Origin: an uncultured Bacteroidales bacterium
GTDB taxonomy: Bacteria > Bacteroidota > Bacteroidia > Bacteroidales > FEN-979
NCBI GenBank assembly: GCA_903828645.1
Contig: CAIKNA010000067.1
Coordinates: forward strand, 1 to 61,649
Direction of reading: 5' to 3'
DNA length: 61,649 nucleotides
A program made the translations under genes and the position numbers. Within the stretch, counting starts at the first letter, position 1. Each line of letters opens with the position of its first letter. The notes below the pieces were generated by a model, which did no database searches, was not told the DNA's origin, and saw only the letters and a list, made by a program, of their open reading frames with translations. Shown here piece by piece: positions 18,435-26,444 of this stretch.

Positions 18435-19382
18435 ATGCGCTATCCGGCGATCGTGATCCTTCTGTTAATCTCCATGCTGGCTTCAGCAGGATCGCACCAT
18501 GTCCAGCCCCCTGAGAAACCATTTCCCAATTCCCGGTTTGCGTCAGTCGACTCGCTTCAGATCCATTATCGCGTATGGAATGAAGATCTCAAACATCGCA
18601 GGGGAAAAGTACTGCTCATTCATGGTTTCTGCGGATCGACTTTTAGCTGGCGGAACAATTATGATGCGCTGGTAAGGGCCGGTTACATGGTTGTCGCCAT
18701 CGATCTGCCCGGCTTTGGGTACAGCGCGAGATCGTCAACGATAAACCAGTCGCAAAGCAACAGGGCCCGGATGATCTGGCAACTGATCGCCGGCATTGAC
18801 CATGCGGACACCTCAAAATGGAACATTGTCGGACATTCCATGGGGGGCGGAACAGCAGAAGCTGTGGCCCTGGTAAAGCCCGAACGAACAAAAAGCCTGA
18901 CGATCGTCGACGGGATGATTTTCATTACCAACGACAACGTCAACCTGAGTATTGTCGGGCTTGTCAACCACCCGGTTTACAAAAAAATGCTCCTGGCCTA
19001 TACCGAAAACAGCTATCTCTCTTTCAACAATTTCAGGCGTGAACTAAAGAAGACCTACGGGTTTCTCCCCGATACCCTCACAACCAACGGATACTGGGAG
19101 CCCCTGCAGATTGAAGGCACCGCAGAAACAGTGGTGAACCTGCTGGCTAACTCCAAGGAGATTCAAGACCTCGATGCCAGGAATTTGAGCCGTTTGCCAG
19201 TGCTGGTCATCTGGGGAAAAAAAGACAAGACACTCCGGTTGAAAAACGGGAAAAAACTGAAAAGAGCTGTTCCGTCCATCGAACTCAAAGTGATTCCGGA
19301 TGCATACCATATGGCCATGGAGACGCATCCGGAGATATTCAATCAGATCCTGCTTGAATTCCTGGACAGGAATAATCAATAG
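18435..19382 (+). CDS. Secreted alpha/beta hydrolase
   Basis: 315 residues from ATG 18435 (MRYPAIVILLLISMLASAGS signal peptide). An upstream ATG at 18408 would add nine residues, but a promoter-like GAATTTTG at 18413-18420 argues for the later start. The alpha/beta-hydrolase fold shows the oxyanion segment LLIHGFCGSTFSW, nucleophile Ser in VGHSMGGG, the acid in IWGKKDKTLR and the catalytic His in DAYHMAMETHP. Substrate unknown; the fold covers esterases, lipases and C-C hydrolases. Its stop lies 4 nt from the convergent M56 gene. The 112-nt divergent gap to the S41 gene holds a small dyad GTGGT-N8-ACCAC (18368-18385). Confidence 0.85.
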   Translation: MRYPAIVILLLISMLASAGSHHVQPPEKPFPNSRFASVDSLQIHYRVWNEDLKHRRGKVLLIHGFCGSTFSWRNNYDALVRAGYMVVAIDLPGFGYSARSSTINQSQSNRARMIWQLIAGIDHADTSKWNIVGHSMGGGTAEAVALVKPERTKSLTIVDGMIFITNDNVNLSIVGLVNHPVYKKMLLAYTENSYLSFNNFRRELKKTYGFLPDTLTTNGYWEPLQIEGTAETVVNLLANSKEIQDLDARNLSRLPVLVIWGKKDKTLRLKNGKKLKRAVPSIELKVIPDAYHMAMETHPEIFNQILLEFLDRNNQ

Positions 19383-19386
19383 CAAA

Positions 19387-20730
19387 TCACTTTTTTGGTT
19401 CTTCTTTTTTGGGCCCATCGAGGGCGAATTTGATGGGAAGGTTAAAAATGACATCAACCGGTTTTCCCTTTTCCTCCCCAGGATTCCACTTGGGCATCAG
19501 TTTAACCACACGCAAGGCTTCTTCATCGCATCCGCCTCCGATCCCCCTGAGAACCTTCACATCGGTAACGGAGCCATCGTCCCTGACGGTGAAAGTTAAA
19601 TAAACGGTACCCTGGATGTTGTTTTTGATGGCCGCCTCAGGATACTTGATATTCCCGGCCAGAAATTTAAGCCGGGCGTCATCTCCGCCGGGGTAGGAAG
19701 GCATTTTCTTAACAACTTTATATACCGGTTTCCCGGTTTTAGGGTCGGTAAAACTGACCTGGCTTCCTGTATTTGGTTTATCCTGGACTACCGGAGAGGG
19801 TGCGGGAATCAGGTGGATCGGATTGAACACCGGGCCTGAAGAAACATTCAGCACTTCAGGATTGCTGTAGGAGCCTGCTGTCAGCATGAACATCAGGGCC
19901 AGCAGCGCGGGAAGGGAAATAAGCACTTTGCTTTTCGCCCATGTTTTTGATTTCGATTTTGTCATCATGGCAATGCGTTTTTTTAACAGTGAAACATTGA
20001 AATTATTGGTCAGGTTATTTACCCGGATGCCCATGGTCTCATCCAGGATCATTTGCTGGTATCCGGGGCGGCTGATGCCGTTCTGCAGAACGCCTTCATC
20101 AGCCAGGTATTCATGAATGCTTTTCATTTCGCGGCTGGCAAGCCACATCACCGGGTTAAACCATTGCAGCAGGGTAGCCAGTTCGAGCAGGACCATGTCG
20201 GCCGTATGATGCTGCCGGATGTGGACGCGTTCATGTTCCAGGATGGTCGGCAGGGTATCGTCGGGGAGCAATGCCGGATTGATAAAGGTGAGGTTCAAAA
20301 AGGAAAAGGGTGAATAGCCACGGTCGACGTAAACCACCCGGTGCCCATGGTGTTCGCTGATGCCGGAGCGGCGGACGATCCGGTGAAGCTGGATCAGCCG
20401 GAGCACGAAACGCAATAAGAAATAGAGAACCCCGGAGAAATAGATCCCCGCTGCAATTTCAATCCATTGCAGGTGGTTTTGAAGGGTCAGTTCCACCTTT
20501 GCCGGGGTGATCATCACGGGTTCAAGAAGAACGACGAGCGATGCGGGTGGAGTTGAGAGGGCCCTGTGCATTGGAAGCAACGGAAAGAGCATGGAGAAGA
20601 GGACCATGGCCAGCAGATAAAAACGGTTCACGCTGAAAAAGGTCTCCCTCCGGAGAAAAACCCAGTAGACAGCATACAAAGCAGAAACACAAAGCGTTGA
20701 CTCAAACAGGCAGATAAACAGGGTGTTCAT
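19387..20730 (-). CDS. BlaR1-like M56 membrane protease with TonB C-terminal domain
   Basis: 447 residues. N-terminal membrane helices (about 1-110) with a cytoplasmic zinc-protease loop carrying LEHERVHIRQHH (HExxH), then a helix (LLALMFMLTAG), a periplasmic linker and a TonB_C domain (YPEAAIKNNIQGTVYLTF to NLPIKFAL). It overlaps the upstream BlaI-type repressor gene by 4 nt (ATGA), so the two are translationally coupled. BlaR1/MecR1 proteins sense an envelope signal and trigger repressor cleavage. Here a TonB-like domain replaces the penicillin-binding sensor, a frequent Bacteroidota arrangement with unknown ligand. No beta-lactamase is next to it. Confidence 0.9.
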   Translation of the reverse strand: MNTLFICLFESTLCVSALYAVYWVFLRRETFFSVNRFYLLAMVLFSMLFPLLPMHRALSTPPASLVVLLEPVMITPAKVELTLQNHLQWIEIAAGIYFSGVLYFLLRFVLRLIQLHRIVRRSGISEHHGHRVVYVDRGYSPFSFLNLTFINPALLPDDTLPTILEHERVHIRQHHTADMVLLELATLLQWFNPVMWLASREMKSIHEYLADEGVLQNGISRPGYQQMILDETMGIRVNNLTNNFNVSLLKKRIAMMTKSKSKTWAKSKVLISLPALLALMFMLTAGSYSNPEVLNVSSGPVFNPIHLIPAPSPVVQDKPNTGSQVSFTDPKTGKPVYKVVKKMPSYPGGDDARLKFLAGNIKYPEAAIKNNIQGTVYLTFTVRDDGSVTDVKVLRGIGGGCDEEALRVVKLMPKWNPGEEKGKPVDVIFNLPIKFALDGPKKEEPKK

Positions 20731-21140
20731 GGCTTTTCCTCCTTCTGTTTCCTTATCTCCTCGTTGATGGTCTTCCGGATATCTTCCAGTTCTCTCACAC
20801 TCAGTTTTTCTTCGGTGGCGAAAAAAGATGCCAGCGATTTGTAGGAGTTGCCGAAATAGTTTGCCATGAACCCCCTGAACGATGATTTTGTATAGGCTGC
20901 CTTGCTGATCACCGGGAAATATTCATGGGTGCGTCCGTAAGCCTTGTGCCCTGCAAACCCCTTCTGCTCCAGGATGCGGATAATGGTAGAGACGGTATTG
21001 TAGGCAGGTTTCGGGTCGGGAAAATTCTCCAGGAGGTCGTGAACCATCCCTTTTTCAATTTTCCAGAGAATCTGCATTACCTCCTCCTCGGCCCGGGTGA
21101 GCTGGAGGGGGAGGGGGAGGTTGGGTTTTTTGGGTGACAT
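20727..21140 (-). CDS. BlaI/MecI/CopY-family repressor
   Basis: 137 residues from the ATG at 21140 (MSPKKPNLPLPLQLTRAEEEVM). The longer reading frame would begin at a TTG inside the heptamer array. The winged helix (TRAEEEVMQILW, NTVSTIIRILEQKGF) is followed by the dimerisation helices. It probably represses its own promoter at 21237-21272 and is inactivated by the coupled M56 protease. The leader of its mRNA contains ten tandem heptamers (21153-21222). Confidence 0.92.
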   Translation of the reverse strand: MSPKKPNLPLPLQLTRAEEEVMQILWKIEKGMVHDLLENFPDPKPAYNTVSTIIRILEQKGFAGHKAYGRTHEYFPVISKAAYTKSSFRGFMANYFGNSYKSLASFFATEEKLSVRELEDIRKTINEEIRKQKEEKP

Positions 21141-21152
21141 TGGCAGAGGATT

Positions 21153-21222
21153 AAAATTCAAAATTCAAAGTGCAAAGTGCAAAGTGCAAAGTGCAAAGTC
21201 AAAAGGTCAAAGTGTTAAGTCT
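21153..21222. repeat. Heptamer array in blaI leader, AAAATTC x2, AAAGTGC x4 and four variants
   Basis: Ten consecutive 7-nt units in strict register: AAAATTC, AAAATTC, AAAGTGC x4, AAAGTCA, AAAGGTC, AAAGTGT, TAAGTCT. It lies between the blaI-type promoter and start codon, so it is transcribed as a pyrimidine-rich leader (GCACTTT repeats). Confidence 0.95.
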
Positions 21223-21236
21223 GAAATTTGATGAAA

Positions 21237-21272
21237 CAAAGATACAACTATATTTTTAGTTTGTCAACTAAA
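21237..21272 (-). promoter_or_regulatory. Promoter and probable operator of the BlaI/M56 pair
   Basis: On the minus strand: -33 TTG, 20-nt spacer, -7 TATCTTTG (21244-21237). A 7-bp dyad TTTAGTT-tgtc-AACTAAA (21255-21272) lies over the -33 side, and a further AACTA copy at 21246-21250 repeats the half-site within the spacer. BlaI-family proteins bind short AT-rich dyads, so autorepression is likely. Confidence 0.7.
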
Positions 21273-21436
21273 TACTTAATTTTATAGCGGGTAAATTGGC
21301 TGTTTCAGCGAAAAATAGCGACAATTTACCGAAAAGCCTGCAAAGCCGTATTATAAAAACCCTGTTTTCCTGCTATTACAATAAATCTTGTAACTTTACC
21401 CTGTCAACCCGGACGGAAACCTTTTTACAGGACTTA

Positions 21437-21472
21437 ACAGGGATCTCCCGGTGAGGGTCGGGAGTATCCTGT
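21437..21472 (+). other. Leader hairpin before the second S41 gene
   Basis: Imperfect 36-nt inverted repeat: outer arms ACAGG/CCTGT, inner arms CTCCCG/CGGGAG, a 2-nt internal mismatch and an 8-nt loop. No T-tract follows, so it is not an ordinary terminator. It ends about 41 nt before the ATG at 21514 and could affect translation or mRNA stability. Confidence 0.45.
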
Positions 21473-21513
21473 CAAAATGCAGGAACCAGGTCAGAAACTA
21501 AAAAGTCGACATC

Positions 21514-23616
21514 ATGGCACCAAAGAATGGCTGCATCCTTCTTCTGCTTGGAATTTCTATATCCTGCTTTGCAGCAATGGCACAGGAGGTTCCATGCCGC
21601 CAGATGACGATGCTGGTAAACATGCTCGAAAAGTACCATTACAAACCGGTTGAACTCAACCAAACAACCTCTGCTGAAATTTTTGATGATTTTATTGAAC
21701 GGCTGGATCCATACGGCAACATTTTCATTTCCGGCGATATCAAGGCACTGGAGCCTTACAAAAACAACTTGTTCATCATGCATTCTGATGAAAAGGCCTG
21801 CTCATTTTTAAAATCGATCACGGAACTTTATCTCAGAAAACTTCAAAAAACCGATACCCTTGTCAGTTCAATTCTTGAACATCCCTTTGATTTTGATGTT
21901 AACGACAGCATCGTTTTTACCGGCCATTCCCAGGCTAACTTCGCTGCCAATGACGGGGAGCTTAAAAAACGCTGGGTCAGGCGGCTCAAGTATAAAGCCC
22001 TGAACATCCTGTGCACCCCGGCTGAGGAAGCCGATCCGATTGCCCTGGATAACAAACAACTTTTGCTGAAAGAAGCCGGTGCCAGGAAAAAACTGATGAG
22101 CCAGTGGAGGAGGTTCCTTCAAAGGATGACCGAACATCCCTCTGGTTATGAAATGTTTATGGCGGAACAGTTCTTCAACACGATTGCCAACCGGTATGAT
22201 CCGCATACGTTGTACTTGTCGGCTGCCGGGAAAGAGCGCTTTCTTTTGCCCATATCAAAGGAAGCCAGGGCATTCGGATTGTCGTGCACGGAAGGAAAAA
22301 ATGGTGAAGTTGAAATCGGATATTTAACTCCCGGCGGACCCGCATGGAAATCGAACCAGCTTCACCGGGGCGATGTGTTGTTGCAGTTAAAATGGCCGGA
22401 GGGGGAAGCCCTCGATCTTTCATATTCAAGTGATTCGGAAGTGGATGAAATTATCAACAATTCCGGTTATGACAAAATGTGGCTTACCGTTAAAAAGGCA
22501 AATGGCATGGTATCGACCGTCGCCCTGGTGAGGGAAACCATTGATGTGGAAGAGAACATCATCGCCGGTTACATCCTGAAAGGTGAAAAAAGGGTTGGAT
22601 ATATTTCTCTTCCGGGCTTTTATACCAGCAGGGACGACCAGGTTGGCCTGGGCTGTGCCAACGATGTTGCGAAAGAAATTTTTAAACTTCAGAAAGAAAA
22701 CATAGAAGGCCTGATCCTCGATTTGCGATACAATGGCGGAGGGTCGTTGCATGAGGCCATCGGGTTGGCCGGGATCTTTATTGACCAGGGCCCTTTGTGC
22801 ATGGCAAAAGACAGGTATCAGAATGTCAGACTGATGAAAGACCTGAACCGGGGAACCGTCTTTAATGGTCCGCTTGTGGTGATGGTAAATGGCTTCAGTG
22901 CTTCCGCATCGGAACTGGTTGCCGCCGGACTCAGGGATTACAACCGGGCCCTGATCGTGGGCAGCAATACTTTCGGAAAGGCCATTGCCCAGGTTACCTT
23001 TCCGCTGGATAGCGATCTGACCTCCCTGCACAATTTGCTGAATCAAAAAAACAGGGCATTTGTGAATATAACAGTTGAGCAACTTTACCGGGTAAACGGG
23101 ATAAGCCACCAAAAAACAGGCATCGCCCCCGACATTGAACTGCCTGAGCTCTTTACAAACCTTGATGATGGTGAAACCTCTGAGCCATATGCCATCCTCC
23201 CCGACCGGGTGGATAAAAAAGTTTATTACACCCCTTTGCCGGAGCTTCCCGCTACCCTGCTGGCAGAAAAGAGCAGAAGCAGAACAGAACAGCATGATGT
23301 TTTTACAAAAATCAAACAATTGTCCGATTCCCTGCGAACGGCCAGGAAGCAAAAAGAGATATTGGTGCTAAAACCGGCAGCTTTCAGCACATACGTAAAA
23401 AAGGACCGGGAGCTGAAAGCATTCACAGCCCGGTTGATGAAAGCCCCGGCAGCAAATTACAGCGTTTTGGCCACCCGGTTTGATGAAGCGGTGATAAAAT
23501 CGAATAATTTCAGAAAAGAGATGAATGCCGTTCTGATGAAAAAACTGACCGACGACATCTACATTGAAGAAGCATATTCAATTTTAACTGATCTGATTGA
23601 TACTCAAAAAAAATAA
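21514..23616 (+). CDS. Secreted S41 family protease, Prc-like, PDZ-containing
   Basis: 700 residues with signal peptide (ILLLLGISISCFAAMAQ). N-terminal helical region (about 30-210), PDZ-like segment (EIGYLTPGGPAWKSNQLHRGDVLLQL), then the S41 core with LILDLRYNGGG, Ser464 (FSASASELVAAG) and Lys489 (NTFGKAIAQ). The layout resembles tail-specific protease Prc. The preceding 350 nt hold the divergent blaI promoter, a TAACTTTA box and a leader hairpin. The following gene starts within 2 nt of its stop. Confidence 0.9.
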   Translation: MAPKNGCILLLLGISISCFAAMAQEVPCRQMTMLVNMLEKYHYKPVELNQTTSAEIFDDFIERLDPYGNIFISGDIKALEPYKNNLFIMHSDEKACSFLKSITELYLRKLQKTDTLVSSILEHPFDFDVNDSIVFTGHSQANFAANDGELKKRWVRRLKYKALNILCTPAEEADPIALDNKQLLLKEAGARKKLMSQWRRFLQRMTEHPSGYEMFMAEQFFNTIANRYDPHTLYLSAAGKERFLLPISKEARAFGLSCTEGKNGEVEIGYLTPGGPAWKSNQLHRGDVLLQLKWPEGEALDLSYSSDSEVDEIINNSGYDKMWLTVKKANGMVSTVALVRETIDVEENIIAGYILKGEKRVGYISLPGFYTSRDDQVGLGCANDVAKEIFKLQKENIEGLILDLRYNGGGSLHEAIGLAGIFIDQGPLCMAKDRYQNVRLMKDLNRGTVFNGPLVVMVNGFSASASELVAAGLRDYNRALIVGSNTFGKAIAQVTFPLDSDLTSLHNLLNQKNRAFVNITVEQLYRVNGISHQKTGIAPDIELPELFTNLDDGETSEPYAILPDRVDKKVYYTPLPELPATLLAEKSRSRTEQHDVFTKIKQLSDSLRTARKQKEILVLKPAAFSTYVKKDRELKAFTARLMKAPAANYSVLATRFDEAVIKSNNFRKEMNAVLMKKLTDDIYIEEAYSILTDLIDTQKK

Positions 23617-23617
23617 C

Positions 23618-24664
23618 ATGAGACACCTTAAACTATCTTCGGCAGGAGTTATCTTTCTCCTTTTTGTTTTGACCCCATCCCTGGTGGCTCAAAAAAGCAA
23701 AGCATTGATGTACATGGAAAAAATAAATAGGGAAATGGATGCCATCACGGCCGACTCATGGGAATATACCAGCGAGGTTGCCCATGGCAAAAACGCCCGG
23801 AAAGTTGAAACCAAACGAAGGGAACTGGTGAGAACCTCAAAAATGGCCATGGAAAAGGTTGGCAGGATGGATGCGTTTGAAGGCAGTACGCAGTTTCGCG
23901 ATTCGATGGTTTCTTATCTGCGCATCCACTACCTTGTTTTGAATGAAGATTATGAGAAAATCTTAAACATGGAAGAGATTGCCGAACAATCTTACGACCG
24001 GATGGAGGCTTACCTGCTGGCAAAGGAACTGGCCGATGACAAGCTTGATGAAGCGGGCGAGCGGATGCAGGAACAGCAAAAGCAGTTTGCGGCAGCCAAC
24101 AATATCAACCTTTTAACCTCTACCGATAAGGTAACCATAAAACTGGAAAAGGCGGGAGAGGTAATGAAGCATTACAACGTGGTCTATCTCATCTTTTTTA
24201 AGTGCTTTAAACAGGAGGCCTATCTGATTGATGCCTCCAACAAGAAAGATATCAATGCCATGGAACAAAATAAGAATGCCCTGATCTCCGCCTCTGAAGA
24301 GGGGCTCGACAAATTAAAGGGAGTTCCCGCTTACAAAGGCGACAAGTCGCTTGTTTATGCCTGCAAAAGTTGCCTGGATTTTTACCACCAGGAAGCTTCC
24401 GTTAAAATGGATGGCGTTATCGATTTCTATCTGCAGGATGAAAATTTTAAAAAATTAAAAGCCTCCTTCGACCTGAAGCCGCAGAAAGAGAGAACAAACG
24501 CAGATGTTTCGGAATACAATGATGCCGTGAAGGAGCTTAACCGCAAACTGAACGCCTTTAACAAACAGAATGACGGGATGAATAAAGCCCGTACGGGGGC
24601 GTTGAATGACTGGGACCGGACTGCAAAGAATTTCCTGGACAAACATATCCCAAAGTATAAATAA
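23618..24664 (+). CDS. Secreted helical protein of unknown function
   Basis: 348 residues from the ATG at 23618, directly after the stop of the S41 gene; an upstream in-frame start overlaps that gene and would spoil the signal peptide (LSSAGVIFLLFVLTPSLVAQ). The rest is almost all alpha-helical and charged, with coiled-coil-like heptads (for example LADDKLDEAGERMQEQQKQF). No catalytic motif recognised. Translational coupling to the protease suggests a linked envelope role, possibly as substrate or adaptor. Confidence 0.75.
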   Translation: MRHLKLSSAGVIFLLFVLTPSLVAQKSKALMYMEKINREMDAITADSWEYTSEVAHGKNARKVETKRRELVRTSKMAMEKVGRMDAFEGSTQFRDSMVSYLRIHYLVLNEDYEKILNMEEIAEQSYDRMEAYLLAKELADDKLDEAGERMQEQQKQFAAANNINLLTSTDKVTIKLEKAGEVMKHYNVVYLIFFKCFKQEAYLIDASNKKDINAMEQNKNALISASEEGLDKLKGVPAYKGDKSLVYACKSCLDFYHQEASVKMDGVIDFYLQDENFKKLKASFDLKPQKERTNADVSEYNDAVKELNRKLNAFNKQNDGMNKARTGALNDWDRTAKNFLDKHIPKYK

Positions 24665-24709
24665 TTCCAAATGTCAACCCGGATCCGATTGGTTATAAAA
24701 CACAGGATT

Positions 24710-25504
24710 ATGAAACAGCTTGCATTGATTTCGATGTTGCTTGGTCTTTTCCAGATGGTTCCTGTTGCACAAAAACCTGTGGAAGTAAAGTATTACCTGG
24801 ACCCGGGCGGATTTTACGTTTTTTTTTCTGACAATCATGATTTCTGCAATTACATTGTCATTATTTCCTTACCGGTCATGCGCAATTTTAAAGCTAGCGT
24901 AACTTTTCCATTTGCAGCAGAGGTGAAACCCGGCAAGTACAACTTATTTGAATTGAGACCCGTTTCGGGGAATGATTTCCCGGCCGTGCAATACACTTAT
25001 ACCTGGTTCACGGGATGCAGCAAACCGGCTGTGAAGTTGGATTTTCCATATTTATTGCCAATCGGTGCCGGGAAGGAAGCAGAAGTGTTCAGCTGCGAAT
25101 ATGTGAACAGAAACCCGGGGGACCCTGAACCGAAAGAGTGGTATGGCATTGGATTTAACCTGGAAGCCGGGGATACGGTTTATGCTGCCAGGCGCGGGAA
25201 TGTTATTGGCCTGAGAGATACGACTGAAACACCGGCGGGTTATGATTTTGCGCGTGAGAATAACACCGTGGAAATTGCCCATGATGACTGTTCATTTGGC
25301 GTTTATGAAGCACTTGGCGGCATTTTCGTCAGGCAGGGTTGTAGTGAACGAATACGCTGCCACCGACAAACTGGCACTCCGGCTTCCCGACTCGCTGACA
25401 AAATCAACGGAAAGCATCGCCGGTTACATAAACGCAAACTTCAAAACGGAAAACGAGAAGGCAAGGGCCATCTTTATCTGGATCGCTTCAAATATCAAAT
25501 ATGA
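24710..25504 (+). pseudogene. 5' part of an M23-like peptidase gene, truncated by fusion
   Basis: ATG 24710 (MKQLALISMLLGLFQMVPVA signal peptide). Residues up to about 208 follow the pattern of Bacteroidota M23-like metallopeptidases: YLLPIGAGKEAEV, GDTVYAARRGNVIG, NNTVEIAHDDCSFGVYEALGGIFVRQG. The match ends abruptly there. The last ~55 residues (from CSERIRCHR) are an out-of-frame reading of the transglutaminase gene that continues at 25335. The C-terminal catalytic HxH part is missing. Probably a deletion that joined two neighbouring genes. Confidence 0.7.
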
Positions 25505-26444
25505 TGTGGAAAACATGTTTGCCCTGAATTTCTACGAAAAAAAAGAGGAGAAAATCGCAAAACCGTTAAAAACAAGGAAAGGGATCTGTGAAAATTATTC
25601 CGCTTTGTTTACCGACATTTGCTCAAAGACAGGAATCAAATCCTTTGAGATTGAAGGCTATACCAAGCAGAATGGCTTTGCGGATTATATTCCGCATGCT
25701 TGGAATGCTGCGCTTATCGACAGCACCTGGTTTGCATTCGACCCTACATGGGGGTCGGGGTATGTCAGTGGCGGGAAATTCTTCCCTAAAATAAACAATG
25801 AATACTACAAAGCTGCCCCGTCGTCACTCATCACCTCTCACATGCCCTTTGATTACCTCTGGCAGTTCCTCTATTACCCGATCTCCAACCAGGAGTTTTA
25901 TGAAGGAAAGACAATGCAGAACAGGTCCAAACCGTTTTTTAACTACATCGACTCTATCGGGCTGTATGAAAAGCAAAGTCATACGGAACAGTTGCGCTCC
26001 TCCGCTTCAAGAATTGAACGGAACGGGATAAAGAATTCCATGATTTTTGACAGGTTGCAGCATATCAAACTGGAGATAGAGCAGGACAAACAAAGTAAAT
26101 CTGTGAATTTATACAACTCGGCTGTCACTGATTTCAATGGTGCAATCAATGACTACAATACTTTTATCCAATACAGGAATAAACAATTCATCCCGAAGAA
26201 GCCTGACCCTGAAATCCGAAAAATGATCGATTCGGCAGAAATAAAAATCAAAGCTTCAAAATCAAAACTTGGCGAAATCGTGAATCCTGATGAAAACGCC
26301 ATCGCCATGATACAGCAGCTGAACAAATCTCTCGATGAGGCTGCCGTTCGCGTAAAAGAGCTGCAGGACTGGTTAAAGAAATACTTCAGCAAAAGCACCT
26401 CAGACCGGAAAATGATGTTTTACGATAAAATTGAAACAAAGTGA
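25335..26444 (+). pseudogene. Transglutaminase-like protein gene lacking its own start and signal peptide
   Basis: The frame is open from 25242, but homology-like sequence starts at about 25335 (VVVNEYAATDKLALRLPD), directly where the M23-like sequence stops in another frame. The transglutaminase core is intact: Cys in KGICENYSALF, His in PHAWNAAL, Asp in FDPTWGSG. A long helical C-terminus follows. The natural start and signal peptide were probably removed with the end of the M23-like gene. Whether a start such as ATG 25305 rescues expression is unknown; without export the product would be mislocalised. The stop overlaps the start of the S9 gene (TGATG). Confidence 0.65.

Noticed and set aside
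19387-21140. Beta-lactam resistance locus
   Set aside because: The BlaI and M56 proteins are present but no beta-lactamase or penicillin-binding sensor domain; the sensor domain is TonB-like.
24710-26444. Programmed frameshift joining the M23-like and transglutaminase frames
   Set aside because: No slippery sequence or pseudoknot near 25335, and both protein families are incomplete at the junction; a deletion is simpler.
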